From Cardiobacterium valvarum (GTDB taxonomy: Bacteria; Pseudomonadota; Gammaproteobacteria; Cardiobacteriales; Cardiobacteriaceae), in assembly GCF_900460955.1 (NCBI RefSeq), contig NZ_UFUW01000001.1, forward strand, positions 1,362,738 through 1,426,737: a stretch of DNA of 64,000 bases. The letters run 5' to 3'. The position numbers and the translations under genes were made by a program. Each line of letters starts with the position of its first letter. Position 1 is the first letter of the stretch. The notes under the pieces were generated by a model. The model was given only the letters and a program-made list of their open reading frames with translations, was not told the origin of the DNA and ran no database searches. Positions 1-9,295 of this stretch are shown in pieces.

Positions 1-1
1 G

Positions 2-334
2 GCGGTCGTGGAAGGTCCGGTGGTGTGGCAGGTCAGGGAAGTGGTACCCGAAGCCGCATTCTCTGCCTCTCTCCCTGGTTCAGGTGGGAGAGCCGGTGCT
101 GCTACAGAGGCCCCCTCCACTACGCTGGAACAGGGTGGCAATCAATCGGCTGCCCTGGAACAGGACAATGATGCCCAGCAACGTGCCCTGGAACAGGCTT
201 TACTGCAGCAATATCAAGCTGAGGAAGCGCAACGTGCCAGTGCAGAGGTGCGCGCGACCCTGGAACAAAATTTACCGAAGTCTCCTTCAGCAACAGAAGA
301 CGTGACTCCGGCGACCGGTAGGGGTACGCCATGA
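2..334 (+). CDS. C-terminal part of a protein with LEQ-rich tail (partial)
   Basis: The reading frame is open from the left edge, so only the last ~110 codons are present and the true start lies outside the window. The tail is hydrophilic and Glu/Gln-rich. It repeats an LEQ tripeptide five times (TLEQ, ALEQ, ALEQ, then TLEQ), encoded each time by nearly the same codons (CTGGAACA), which suggests a small internal repeat expansion. The stop codon overlaps the next start (ATGA), so it is translationally coupled to the DUF2786 gene. No domain can be recognised in this fragment. Confidence 0.6.
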   Translation, partial: AVVEGPVVWQVREVVPEAAFSASLPGSGGRAGAATEAPSTTLEQGGNQSAALEQDNDAQQRALEQALLQQYQAEEAQRASAEVRATLEQNLPKSPSATEDVTPATGRGTP

Positions 335-1047
335 CGGACAACACCGGTAAGCCCAAGCTCACCCCCGAACTACTGCAGCGCATCCGCAAATGTCTGGCGC
401 TGGCTAAATCGGACAACCCGCATGAGGCGGCTGCCGCGTTGCGCCAGGCGCAAAAGCTGATGCAGATGTACGGCCTCGGTAACGAGGAAATCCGGCTGGC
501 GGCGATGGGGGAGAGTGCGGTCGGCAACCGCAGCGCCTCCCTCCCCAAATGGCATGGCTGGCTGGTCTCTACGGTCGCCCGGGCTTTTGGCTGCCAGAAC
601 ATTATCTCCGGCGGGCTAGGCGGGACGCAGATCCTCTTCGTCGGCCGCCATGATCGCTGCGAGATTGCCGCTTACACCTACACCGTCATGCGCCGCCATG
701 TGCTGGCCGCGCGACAACGTTTTATCTCTTCGCTGCCACCCCGCTGCAAGACGCACACCAAGACCCTGCGCGCCGACAGCTACTGTGAGGGCTTTGTCCT
801 TGCCCTGGCGGAACAGGCAGAGCAACTGGCGATGGAGGACGAAGAACAGGCTGTGCTGGAAACCTATCTGCAACGCCGCTTCGGAATGCTGGGCAAGGCC
901 GGTTATGCCCGGGATACGGCGAATGCACAACGTGCCCGCAACAGACAGCCCGATTACCGCTCCAGTGGTTATCACGATGGTCGGCAGGTTGAAGTGCGTC
1001 GCGGTATGCGCGGCAGACGACCGACTTTGTTGGAGCAGCAACCATGA
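331..1047 (+). CDS. DUF2786 domain protein
   Basis: 238 aa. Residues ~13-50 carry the DUF2786 signature (RKCLALAKSDNPHEAAAALR, then AQKLMQMYGL). The middle part resembles the domain usually found downstream of DUF2786, with a helix rich in Arg/His (RRHVLAARQRF). DUF2786 proteins are common in phages, plasmids and ICEs; their biochemical role is not established. The start overlaps the previous stop and its own stop overlaps the next start, so the three genes form a coupled operon. The C-terminus is basic, which would fit nucleic acid binding, but this is inference. Confidence 0.8.
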   Translation: MTDNTGKPKLTPELLQRIRKCLALAKSDNPHEAAAALRQAQKLMQMYGLGNEEIRLAAMGESAVGNRSASLPKWHGWLVSTVARAFGCQNIISGGLGGTQILFVGRHDRCEIAAYTYTVMRRHVLAARQRFISSLPPRCKTHTKTLRADSYCEGFVLALAEQAEQLAMEDEEQAVLETYLQRRFGMLGKAGYARDTANAQRARNRQPDYRSSGYHDGRQVEVRRGMRGRRPTLLEQQP

Positions 1048-1751
1048 GTGCCTTTCAGCCTTCTCTTTTCCGACCCGACAGGGGACAGGGCAATTTCCTG
1101 CAACCTCTGCCCTTGCTGGCAATGAACCGGTCGGTACGCGCCGCCTATGCCGATGATCATGGCGCCGAGCCGATGCCCCGCGATGACCGCCCGGAGGGTC
1201 CGGTATTCGCCTATATCGAACTGGACATGCTCTGCATGCACCCCTGCGAAATCAAAACCTATCTCACCCTGCAAGCCGGAGAATCCCTGGCCGGCAAGCC
1301 CGCCCGGGACGGTGCTTATCCCGGGTTACGCGTCCTCGCCAAGTGGAGTCTGGAGGACAACTGGCGGCAGTTCTTCCTCAGTCTGCTGGTGTTGCGCTTG
1401 CAGGGCATTGTTTTGATGCCTTTATCCGGGCCGGTAATGACCCTGCTGGCCGAATTGGAAGAGCAAGACGGATGTCCCTGCACCCTGTTGATGCTTCGCC
1501 CGACGGTGAGGGATTTGCTGGCTGCCGATCCGAATTTGTTGGCGTTTGCCCGTTCCTGTCTGGCACAGCAAGAGGAACTGCGCGCCTGGCTGACCCGGGC
1601 TCCGGGCAGGAGGGACAGTCTTTCACGGCAGGATTTGTTCAATCTGCTGGCAGGGCGCAAGAAAACCGCACATGACAGCATGGATGATGTCTGCACCCGT
1701 CTGATCGTGCATGCCGACCACCTGGTCCGGACCGTGGACGGCGGGCACTGA
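1044..1751 (+). CDS. hypothetical ICE protein
   Basis: 235 aa, cytoplasmic, with no signal peptide or obvious membrane segment. The start overlaps the DUF2786 stop by 4 nt. I do not recognise the family. The central part (residues ~100-150) is leucine-rich and alternates hydrophobic positions, and the C-terminal third contains several Arg/Lys clusters (APGRRDSLSRQDLF). Its position between DUF2786 and ssb in a coupled operon suggests a role in element DNA processing or maintenance, which is inference only. Confidence 0.65.
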   Translation: MSAFQPSLFRPDRGQGNFLQPLPLLAMNRSVRAAYADDHGAEPMPRDDRPEGPVFAYIELDMLCMHPCEIKTYLTLQAGESLAGKPARDGAYPGLRVLAKWSLEDNWRQFFLSLLVLRLQGIVLMPLSGPVMTLLAELEEQDGCPCTLLMLRPTVRDLLAADPNLLAFARSCLAQQEELRAWLTRAPGRRDSLSRQDLFNLLAGRKKTAHDSMDDVCTRLIVHADHLVRTVDGGH

Positions 1752-1832
1752 TGCGGGCAGTCACCGCTATTTCCCTAACTTCACCCCTTTTCGACTTTAC
1801 CCGATAACTTAACCCAACATAGGAGTAACACC

Positions 1833-2360
1833 ATGGCAACTCGAGGCGTAAACAGAGTCACGATCATGGGCCACCTCGGCAACGAGCCCGACGTACGCTA
1901 CATGCCGAACGGCGACCCCGTCGCCAATTTTTCCATCGCCACTTCGGAAGTGTGGACAGACAAGGCGACGAAGGAAAAGCGCGAACATACAGACTGGCAC
2001 CGCATCGTCGCCTTCCGCAGGTTCGCCGAAATCGTGGGCCAGTTTTGTCACAAGGGCACCAAGCTCTATATCGAGGGCAGGCTGCAAACCCGTAAATGGA
2101 CCGATCAGAACGGCATCGACCATTATGTAACCGAGGTCATCGCCAATAACGTGCAACTGGTCGACTCGAAACAGGGCAGCAGCTACCCACCGCCGCAAGG
2201 CGAAAAACGCCCTCCGGCGCAAGGAAATGCCGCAACCGCAGCTGGAACAAATCCCCAGGGATCAAAGCAAACACCGCCGGGGCCGGACATGGATGAAGAA
2301 CCGCCACTGCCCAGTGAAATCCCAAATTACGACGGGATGGATGACGATATCCCGTTCTGA
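1833..2360 (+). CDS. ssb: single-stranded DNA-binding protein (first copy)
   Basis: 175 aa. The N-terminal OB fold (residues ~5-110) has the usual SSB landmarks: [33 protein letters not shown] and [14 protein letters not shown] Pro/Gln-rich linker follows, and the protein ends in the acidic tip DDDIPF, the peptide that in characterised SSBs docks partner proteins. An AGGAG ribosome binding site lies 8 nt before the ATG. SSBs on conjugative elements protect the incoming single strand. A second, divergent copy is at 12466-12975. Confidence 0.97.
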   Translation: MATRGVNRVTIMGHLGNEPDVRYMPNGDPVANFSIATSEVWTDKATKEKREHTDWHRIVAFRRFAEIVGQFCHKGTKLYIEGRLQTRKWTDQNGIDHYVTEVIANNVQLVDSKQGSSYPPPQGEKRPPAQGNAATAAGTNPQGSKQTPPGPDMDEEPPLPSEIPNYDGMDDDIPF

Positions 2361-2375
2361 GGGAGGAGGATGCGC

Positions 2376-3941
2376 ATGAAGTACTGTAATGCAAAGAAAC
2401 GCAGCCGGCATATGACCGGCGGACGCAAGACCCTTTCTGCCGCCATACTGGCCGCTGTTCTTAGTGTGGTAGGGGGGATGGCACCCGCCCTGGCTCAGAG
2501 TAGCACTTCCGGCACCAGTCCAGCCGGGAATGCGACCGACCAAACCCCTACCATCGTCACAGCCGAGGATGTGGCGAACCTGGAACCGATGTCACCCGGA
2601 TTTACGTCCATGGAGCTCGCAGAAGCGACCCTGGAACAGTTGCCGATGTGTCTGGAGTACAAGATCACCGGGATTACGCTACGCGTCATCATCACCCCGT
2701 GGTTTGTCTACTATTTCTGGACGCCCCACGTCGAGCACTACTCACCGGATTTGCTGGCAATGAGCCATGCTGAACTTAACGCCATGCCGTGGGTCGAGTA
2801 CAACGCGCTCTTCGGCGAGGCGTATAAACAGGTGAGCAATGTGCTTTTTGCCAAGATCCTCAGCACCCTGTTCGGGCTGCCGCAGACCGAAATCGGTGGC
2901 GGACGCTATCTCGACAAAGGATGGGGAAAGCATCAGGCCGTGCAATTCACGGAATCCACCATCGTCGGCAACCCGGTGGCGATGTTCATCGATGCTTTTA
3001 CCTTCAAGGGCATTAACCTGCCGCAGCCGGCGGACAACAGCAACCAGAATACCAAGCGCAGCAACCCGAGTGACGAAAAACAGTCCGGTAACAAAAGCGG
3101 AGGTAATCGCGGCGGACGGACACCCTCGGTCGGCGGTCAGAGCTCGGGGAACGGGAACAGCGGCCCACAGGTCCCGACAGACACCGTGAAGAACTGGCTG
3201 TCGAGCTGGGCGAATGGCAATACCAACTGGTTGCCGATATTCTCGCAAAACCTCGGTTACACCCAGGTGATGATGATGATGGCTAACAGCCCTGTCGTGC
3301 AAAGCATCAAACAGCTGATGCAGCAAATTGACGCGGCGCTGTCGAGCATCAATGGCAAAGTCGGCGATTCGCCTTTCTGTCCGGTTAATGCTACACCGTT
3401 CGAACCCTATTACCTATCCGGCCTTGATGCCTATGCCTGGCGGCTTGGCTATCCGGTAGCCGACCCCGATAAGTCGCTGACGATCATGAACCCACTCTCC
3501 CGCGACAAGATTGCCCCGTCATCCGAAGAGGATTATGGCAAGGTGCTCTTCAACTTGCCGCCCGAACTGGTGAAGTTCCTTACCCCGCGCTGGGGGCACG
3601 TCTATCCACGCGAAGGGGCGCTGGATCAGCCAGATACCAGCAAACACGGCGCAGTCGTCGCCGAACGCGGACGTAGCCTGCTTGCCGAAAGCAAGAAGCC
3701 ACTGAACCGCATCTACCGTATCCCGAAATACATCATGAACGGTGCTGCCTGGTCGAAGATGCACCCCGTACAAACGATCTGTCACCGTAACATCGCCAAT
3801 ACCGGCGCAGACATTGAAAAGCACTCACGCTATGCGTGGACATTGTGGACTTCGCATGACTGCGACCTGTTCCGACATGGTATTCCGATTGTCACCGTGC
3901 CGATTGGGCCGATCTATGTCACGCCGGCGATACCGGAATAA
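2376..3941 (+). CDS. TraU-like conjugation protein, TIGR03756 (PFL_4710) family
   Basis: 521 aa. An N-terminal signal peptide is clear (hydrophobic stretch ending APALAQS), so the protein is exported. Family landmarks are MCLEYKITGITLRVI near residue 90, WTPHVEHYSPDLL, and the C-terminal block TPRWGHVYPREG followed by HGAVVAERGRSL. The family replaces TraU in type G T4SSs, where it acts in the periplasm or outer membrane in assembly of the mating channel. A Ser/Gly/Asn-rich linker occupies residues ~225-270. The ATG at 2376 has ideal spacing to GGGAGGAGG; an upstream in-frame ATG at 2370 sits too close. In related ICEs this gene sits next to TIGR03755, but here that gene is near the other end of the window. 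Confidence 0.85.
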   Translation: MKYCNAKKRSRHMTGGRKTLSAAILAAVLSVVGGMAPALAQSSTSGTSPAGNATDQTPTIVTAEDVANLEPMSPGFTSMELAEATLEQLPMCLEYKITGITLRVIITPWFVYYFWTPHVEHYSPDLLAMSHAELNAMPWVEYNALFGEAYKQVSNVLFAKILSTLFGLPQTEIGGGRYLDKGWGKHQAVQFTESTIVGNPVAMFIDAFTFKGINLPQPADNSNQNTKRSNPSDEKQSGNKSGGNRGGRTPSVGGQSSGNGNSGPQVPTDTVKNWLSSWANGNTNWLPIFSQNLGYTQVMMMMANSPVVQSIKQLMQQIDAALSSINGKVGDSPFCPVNATPFEPYYLSGLDAYAWRLGYPVADPDKSLTIMNPLSRDKIAPSSEEDYGKVLFNLPPELVKFLTPRWGHVYPREGALDQPDTSKHGAVVAERGRSLLAESKKPLNRIYRIPKYIMNGAAWSKMHPVQTICHRNIANTGADIEKHSRYAWTLWTSHDCDLFRHGIPIVTVPIGPIYVTPAIPE

Positions 3942-3986
3942 AGTAATAAAAACGATATCGCTAGCCATCGAGATGGGAGAAATCAA

Positions 3987-4274
3987 ATGAAAAAATCAGA
4001 GAGAATTGCGGCTTTTTTGATTTTTATAGGGACAGTATTTTTTGTTATGTTTACAAATTTTGTAATGCTGATTCTTCCCGTTATTTGGATGTACGAACAG
4101 CGAGGAGCCTCCATGCTGTTTTTTGTAGCTGCAATAGGCTATGTACAGGTAATGTTAATATTGTTGCTGGGGTTAATAGGGATGGAAATATGTGCCATAA
4201 AAGAAACCTATGATATGTGGCGCTCAAATGAGCCCGAAATCTTTGCCAGATTTAAGGAAGAATTTAAGCAATAA
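3987..4274 (+). CDS. small two-TM membrane protein
   Basis: 95 aa with two hydrophobic segments (residues ~10-35 and ~42-68) and a charged C-terminal tail rich in Glu/Lys. The coding sequence is clearly more AT-rich than the flanking backbone genes, which suggests separate acquisition. A purine-rich GGGAGAAA ribosome site precedes the ATG. No family recognised. It begins a run of small membrane-protein genes (3.9-6.9 kb) inserted between the TraU-like gene and the topoisomerase. Confidence 0.7.
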   Translation: MKKSERIAAFLIFIGTVFFVMFTNFVMLILPVIWMYEQRGASMLFFVAAIGYVQVMLILLLGLIGMEICAIKETYDMWRSNEPEIFARFKEEFKQ

Positions 4275-4286
4275 ATCCCAAGTAAT

Positions 4287-4631
4287 ATGAAAACCCATCA
4301 CCCCTACCGCCGCAAAAGGGCAACCCCGGTTATCCGTTATCCGCAGGCTGTTTGGCATCCCTTGCCGCAATGCCCGGGCTGCCGTTATGAGACCTATCTC
4401 CGGGGACCCTATGGCGAGACGCTGGTACTTGTTGGTTACCGCTATGGGCGCTGTGTCTATGAAGGGGAGGCATCCGCCCTGAACTGGATGGGTCAGGATG
4501 ATGATACCGCGTTTTATGCTGAGGAAGCATTGCTGGCTGAATTCTTGGAGCAGGTCATTCAAGCATGCCGTCTCAACATCCGGAATACAAATAATGAGAG
4601 AGGAACATATGGTTACGGCTACTGTTATTGA
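4287..4631 (+). CDS. hypothetical protein with CxxC motif
   Basis: 114 aa. The N-terminus is basic; PQCPGCRY around residues 28-35 could bind a metal, though only one CxxC pair is visible. There is no signal peptide. It is GC-rich, unlike its immediate neighbours. The last ~23 nt overlap the next gene in another frame. The ribosome binding site is weak. Function unknown. Confidence 0.5.
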   Translation: MKTHHPYRRKRATPVIRYPQAVWHPLPQCPGCRYETYLRGPYGETLVLVGYRYGRCVYEGEASALNWMGQDDDTAFYAEEALLAEFLEQVIQACRLNIRNTNNERGTYGYGYCY

Positions 4632-5034
4632 AATATTAAAATTTTGCGGTATTTATACATTATCTTTAGTAATGATATTTCTGGTGGTTACAGCATATAT
4701 TAATTGCTATACATTCCTGCTTGATAATTTTGATAAAGTTGTCGTAAAAAAGAAAGAACAGTATTTAGAATCGGTAATAGGGAAATTTCTTTATTTCAAT
4801 CTTCGTTATGTTATTTTGCCTTTTCTCATAATATTCCATAATATTGGTGTGGTAGTTCTGTTGTGGGAAGCCGTTCCGGTGATAGTGGCACGAGTTTGGC
4901 AAAATCCGTTAGATGGGGAAAGTGTTTTTATGCTTTGTCTCTATATTGGGATTTCTATTAGCGCGGTTTGTGGAGATATGATTCTTGTAAAACGTCGGCA
5001 ACAGGTTATGCAGCTATTATGGGGCAAGGAGTAA
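4609..5034 (+). CDS. small multi-TM membrane protein
   Basis: 141 aa with three to four hydrophobic segments and Lys-rich connecting loops. The start at 4609 is chosen because GAGAGAGG precedes it at proper spacing; a longer frame opening at 4498 lies mostly inside the preceding gene. AT-rich composition like 3987-4274. No recognised domain. The next gene begins 4 nt after its stop. Confidence 0.65.
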   Translation: MVTATVIEILKFCGIYTLSLVMIFLVVTAYINCYTFLLDNFDKVVVKKKEQYLESVIGKFLYFNLRYVILPFLIIFHNIGVVVLLWEAVPVIVARVWQNPLDGESVFMLCLYIGISISAVCGDMILVKRRQQVMQLLWGKE

Positions 5035-5038
5035 AACC

Positions 5039-5554
5039 ATGCATAACTTACTATCTATCGTTGTCATTATTTTAGCTATTATTTCTATTGGTTTTATTAT
5101 TAAGTGCTGTATATCAGTATTACGTTTGATTCGACAAGAGGGGAATGCCCATCTTGGGGGTTATATAAAGCCCATACTTCTTTCTTCAGCCTATGCCCTG
5201 GTCATCTTGGCCTTCGCAGGTGTTATTACCACGGGAGGCAGTAACCTGAGTAGGGAGGAGAAAGATTGGCAACACTATATCCAGCAGCATCATTGCGAGT
5301 TTGTCGAAGCGACGCAAACGGAAGCCGGATTACCTCTGAGCACATGGCGTTGCGATAATGGCGAACATAAAGTCAATATTGCAACCCATGCCACCGATAA
5401 CGGTGTATTGGTTGGCAAGAATATTGATCATTCCCGTCCGTTTTTCAATCTTGTCACGGTTCTTTGCTTCTTGATTGCATTGCTATATGTCGCGATTATT
5501 GTCATAGAGCAATTGATTAAAGTTTTTCGCAAAAACAATACCGAGCATCCATAA
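5039..5554 (+). CDS. membrane protein, paralogue of 6283-6855
   Basis: 171 aa. Hydrophobic segments lie at residues ~5-28, ~45-65 and ~135-157; between the last two is an extracytoplasmic-looking domain containing DWQHYIQQHHCEFVEA, then LSTWRCDNGEHKVNIAT. The same arrangement (WQxYxxQHHC, then PLxTWxCxxGxHxVN) recurs in the protein at 6283-6855, so the two are paralogues. The two conserved Cys could form a disulfide. Function unknown; such proteins sit between conjugation genes in this element. Confidence 0.7.
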   Translation: MHNLLSIVVIILAIISIGFIIKCCISVLRLIRQEGNAHLGGYIKPILLSSAYALVILAFAGVITTGGSNLSREEKDWQHYIQQHHCEFVEATQTEAGLPLSTWRCDNGEHKVNIATHATDNGVLVGKNIDHSRPFFNLVTVLCFLIALLYVAIIVIEQLIKVFRKNNTEHP

Positions 5555-5605
5555 AGTCCATCAGCGCTTCCACACGTCAACACCTTTAAACCGAAGGAAA
5601 TCACC

Positions 5606-6286
5606 ATGACCCAAACATCCGAATCTCCCAAAATCTACCGCATGCCGATGGCCGGCGAATATCTGCACGATCTGCTCTCTACCGTCGATCCGACGTTCCG
5701 GCCCGAAGAAGTGCTTACCCTGACGGTGGCGCGTATTGATGCGCTATCAGCGGAAGCGCAAGAAAGATTACTGGCCCTTGCCGGTGAGAGCCTACGTGAG
5801 GTAGCGGCCAATATAAGCTATGAAAAACAGACCCTGGCAATTTGCCGGGAAGAACGCTTGCAGCTGCAAGGCACCACCAAAGCGTTGGGGCAACGGAAAG
5901 AACATCTCAAAAACGCCATCGATGCTTCCCTGCCCGATCTACTGGATGACGAGCCATTTGAACAGTTTTTGCGGAAGATGGAAGAAGATCCCGAGCACGT
6001 GTTTCCCCAAGAGCTAACACAGTCTATCAAGAATGAATGGGGGGATTTATCCGAACTCTCCGATGATTTTAACAAGCGGGCCGCTGCATACCTGCGCATT
6101 GAGCAGCAGAAGGAAGAGGACCTACTCGATCTCCAGCAGCATTTCGCGCAACTCAAGTGGCTGGTTTTCGTCCTGAAAACCCACCAGAGGCGGATGCAGC
6201 CGGATTATCAGGGCACTGAAGAGGAATCGCTGTTGTCGCTGTCAATACCGTTGCCGACAGAACCATTCACCTGTGAAGATTCATGA
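5606..6286 (+). CDS. coiled-coil hypothetical protein
   Basis: 226 aa, soluble, strongly acidic, with heptad-like Leu/Glu/Lys patterns over residues ~45-100 and ~140-195 that predict coiled coils. No catalytic motif seen. AAGGAAATCACC precedes the ATG. Its stop overlaps the start of the next membrane protein (ATGATG region), so it is translationally coupled to 6283-6855. It separates the two paralogous membrane genes. Function unknown. Confidence 0.7.
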   Translation: MTQTSESPKIYRMPMAGEYLHDLLSTVDPTFRPEEVLTLTVARIDALSAEAQERLLALAGESLREVAANISYEKQTLAICREERLQLQGTTKALGQRKEHLKNAIDASLPDLLDDEPFEQFLRKMEEDPEHVFPQELTQSIKNEWGDLSELSDDFNKRAAAYLRIEQQKEEDLLDLQQHFAQLKWLVFVLKTHQRRMQPDYQGTEEESLLSLSIPLPTEPFTCEDS

Positions 6287-6855
6287 TGAATACCTTATTG
6301 CCTGTTTCAGTCATAATTGCCGGTATTGCAAGCCTCATCCTCAATCTGTTGATAGTGCCTGCCATCCTTAAGCCGATTCGCCACCGCTTAATGATGGATT
6401 CGCCGCTATCAGAAGAACCGCCCGATATCAAACGCTACCTTCGTGCCTCGATCATAATCATCCTGTGTGTACCAGTGGTGATTGGTCCCCTGCTGTATGT
6501 CGTACATGGCGACAACTTTTTGGGCAAACAAGAACGGCAGTGGCAAGCCTATGTAGAGCAACAGCATTGTAAGTTTGTGTCTGAGGAAACCATAGGCAAT
6601 GCTGTGCCACTGACTACCTGGCAGTGTCATGATGGCCTACATCAGGTCAATGTTGCCGTCCACCAAACGAAACAGGGCATAGCCGTCGGCGGTGATATCA
6701 CCCTGTTGCGCCGTATTTGTTATGTATTAAGTGCTATTTATCTCTTGGTCGCAGTGGGAGAAATACTCCTGACCATGCGGCAGTATTATCTGTATAAACG
6801 GCTGTGGCGACAGATGCGAACCAATCATACAGAAGGGCAAGAAAAACTGTCATGA
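6283..6855 (+). CDS. membrane protein, paralogue of 5039-5554
   Basis: 190 aa with hydrophobic segments at residues ~5-28, ~53-75 and ~140-162. The loop between the second and third carries RQWQAYVEQQHCKFV, then PLTTWQCHDGLHQVN, matching the paralogue at 5039-5554 in order and spacing. The C-terminal tail is basic. The start overlaps the previous stop and the stop overlaps the topoisomerase start (ATGA), so the topoisomerase is coupled to it. Confidence 0.75.
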   Translation: MMNTLLPVSVIIAGIASLILNLLIVPAILKPIRHRLMMDSPLSEEPPDIKRYLRASIIIILCVPVVIGPLLYVVHGDNFLGKQERQWQAYVEQQHCKFVSEETIGNAVPLTTWQCHDGLHQVNVAVHQTKQGIAVGGDITLLRRICYVLSAIYLLVAVGEILLTMRQYYLYKRLWRQMRTNHTEGQEKLS

Positions 6856-9266
6856 CCCGTCTATTGATCGTGGAATCCCCGAATAAGGTCAAGCACATCG
6901 AGCATCACCTTGGTGACGGCTGGCAGGTCGCTGCCTCTGCCGGCCATGTGCGAGACCTGCCTCAGAATGAAATGGGCGTTGCCGGTCCGGACTACTGGCC
7001 GCAGTACGTGAATACCGATCGTGGCGGTGCAGTCATCGCCCGGCTGCGCAAGCTGGCACAGTCAGCCACCGAAGTGTGGCTGGCAACCGACCCCGATCGC
7101 GAAGGCGAGGCGATCGCCTGGCATCTGGCGCAGGTGTTAGGCAAGGAGCACGTCTACAAGCGGGTCACCTTCAACGAGATCAGCAAAACCGCCATCCACA
7201 AGGCCATCGCCGCGCCACGGCAAATTGACCGCTGCCTCTTTCTCGCCCAACAGGGGCGGCGTGTGCTTGACCGTCTCTACGGCTACAAGGTCTCGCCGGC
7301 GCTCGGCAACAAACTCGGCCAGCATGGTCTTTCCGCCGGACGGGTACAGTCCGTCGCTTTGCGTCTCGTTGTTGAGCGCGAAGAGACCATCCGCAATTTC
7401 CAGAAAGTGAAGCATTTCGGGGTGCTGTTGTCGTTTGCCTCTAGCAACGGCAGCCCGGATAACGGGCAATGGAGCGCCCGTTGGACACCCCCGCTCACCG
7501 TCCGACCGGGCAAGGATGCCCATCTATCCCCGGCGGACAATGCCGACGAAACCCCACTGGTCACCGACCGCGCCATTGCCGAGGCAGTGCTGGCAGCGGC
7601 ACGGCAAGGGGTGGTCGTGACCGACTTCGCCGAAAAGACCCAGGCGCGCAAACCGCCGCCGCCCTTTACCACCTCGACCCTGCAACAGGCCGCCTCGGTG
7701 CAGCTGCACCTGGGCGTCAATGCCACCATGCAGGCGGCGCAGGCCCTCTTCGAAGCAGGGTTGATTACTTACCACCGCACCGACAACCCCAACCTCTCTG
7801 ATGACGGAATACAGGCCGTGTGGGCGCTGCTGCGGCAGCGCGGCCAGGACGCCTACATTCCCGAGAAACCCAATACCTGGAAAGCCAAAGACGGCGCACA
7901 AGAGGCGCACGAAGCCATCCGTCCCACCGATTTCAGCCTTTACAAAGGCGCAGACTGCGCAGAACGTGGCGTCAATGCCATGCAGATCCAGCTCTACCAG
8001 CTCATCTGGCGGCGAGCCGTCGCTTCACAAATGAAGGCCGCCCAATTCAAGGTGCGCAGCGCTACGCTCGTCACCACAGCGCCGGTCGCCGCCCTTGATG
8101 CCGTGGCCGTCCCGGCGGACGGCGTACCGGGACAACAGCAAGTCACCTTCACCGCGCGCGGCCAGGAGATGATCTTTGCCGGCTGGATGCGCCTTGCCCA
8201 GGGCGGTGACGAAACCGGCGAGAAAAAAATCGAGGGTGAAGAGGATGCCTCCGGCTTGTTGCCGCTGCTGCGTGTCGGTGACCACCATACCCCACAGGAT
8301 GGCCGTGTCCTTGAGCTTGAGACCAAGCCACCGGGCCGCTTCAGTGAAGCCGGATTGGTGAAAAAACTGGAAGCCGAAGGCATCGGCCGCCCGGCGACCT
8401 ACGCAGCCATCATCGGCACCTTGACCGGCAAAGGCTATGTCGAGACGGTCAACCGTTTCTTCGTCCCGTCTGCACTCGGCGAGGCCATCGTCAATGGCCT
8501 GCGCAACCGCTTCGACTTCATGGAGGTCGGTTACACCAAGGGGATGGAAGACGAGCTGGATGCCATCGCCGCCGGGAAGGCTGACTATCAGCAGGTGGTC
8601 GCCCACTATGACCAGGCCCTGGACGGTCAGCTGGCGCAGTTCACGCAGGTCGATCTGCCGCGCTTCGCCGGTGCCGGGACGGAGGACAGCGCCACCTATC
8701 CCTGCCCTGACTGTGGTGATGGCGTATTGCGCCGCCTCAAGAGCAAAGCCGGCTTCTTCTGGGGATGCAGCAACTACAACCGTGAGGGGAATCCCTGCAA
8801 GGCGACTTTTCCGGACAACAAGGGCAAGCCCGGACAGCGCCCGGAGCAAAGCCACGATCATCCTTGTCCAGCCTGCGGTAAGGGCTACCTGCAACGGCGC
8901 GCCGGCAAGAAACCAGGAACTTACTGGTGGGGTTGCAACGCCTACCCCGCATGCAAACACACTGCCCCGGATAACGACGGCAAACCGGGGGTATGGGGTG
9001 ATAAACCTGCTTCAGGGCAAGCGTCGAGCAAACCTGCAACAGGCAAGCCGTCCGGCAAACCTGGGACAGGCACCAAAACAGCCAATAACCGTAGAGGGAG
9101 CAGTACGGCATTTAGCGGGGGTGGATACCGCTGTCCGGATTGCGGGGGCGAACTGGTGCAGCGCTCAGGCAGCAAAGGGGTGTTCTGGGGGTGCAAAAAC
9201 TATCCCAAGTGCAAACACACCGAGCCGGACGCGCACGGTGAGCCCCGTTTCGCGGCAACAGAATAA
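6852..9266 (+). CDS. topA: type IA DNA topoisomerase with three C-terminal zinc ribbons
   Basis: 804 aa, ATP-independent relaxation enzyme. The Toprim domain begins LLIVESPNKVKHIE, with SAGHVRDLP and the acidic cluster ATDPDREGEAIAW; the catalytic tyrosine is Tyr307 in GLITYHRTDNPNLS. Three C4 zinc ribbons follow (from about residues 617, 671 and 759), each with CPxCG and a WGCxxY-type second half, separated by a Lys/Gly/Pro/Ser-rich linker before the third. The domain order is closer to TopA than to TopB/TopoIII, although ICEs of this type often carry TopB. The start ATG overlaps the previous stop and removes an upstream extension lying in the preceding gene. A role in conjugative DNA processing is inferred from context. 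Confidence 0.93.
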   Translation: MTRLLIVESPNKVKHIEHHLGDGWQVAASAGHVRDLPQNEMGVAGPDYWPQYVNTDRGGAVIARLRKLAQSATEVWLATDPDREGEAIAWHLAQVLGKEHVYKRVTFNEISKTAIHKAIAAPRQIDRCLFLAQQGRRVLDRLYGYKVSPALGNKLGQHGLSAGRVQSVALRLVVEREETIRNFQKVKHFGVLLSFASSNGSPDNGQWSARWTPPLTVRPGKDAHLSPADNADETPLVTDRAIAEAVLAAARQGVVVTDFAEKTQARKPPPPFTTSTLQQAASVQLHLGVNATMQAAQALFEAGLITYHRTDNPNLSDDGIQAVWALLRQRGQDAYIPEKPNTWKAKDGAQEAHEAIRPTDFSLYKGADCAERGVNAMQIQLYQLIWRRAVASQMKAAQFKVRSATLVTTAPVAALDAVAVPADGVPGQQQVTFTARGQEMIFAGWMRLAQGGDETGEKKIEGEEDASGLLPLLRVGDHHTPQDGRVLELETKPPGRFSEAGLVKKLEAEGIGRPATYAAIIGTLTGKGYVETVNRFFVPSALGEAIVNGLRNRFDFMEVGYTKGMEDELDAIAAGKADYQQVVAHYDQALDGQLAQFTQVDLPRFAGAGTEDSATYPCPDCGDGVLRRLKSKAGFFWGCSNYNREGNPCKATFPDNKGKPGQRPEQSHDHPCPACGKGYLQRRAGKKPGTYWWGCNAYPACKHTAPDNDGKPGVWGDKPASGQASSKPATGKPSGKPGTGTKTANNRRGSSTAFSGGGYRCPDCGGELVQRSGSKGVFWGCKNYPKCKHTEPDAHGEPRFAATE

Positions 9267-9295
9267 GATTAATAGCAACAGACGAGGAAAATATC

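Noticed and set aside
8025-8960. 311-codon open frame on the minus strand
   Set aside because: Antisense to the topoisomerase; typical GC-rich shadow without family resemblance.
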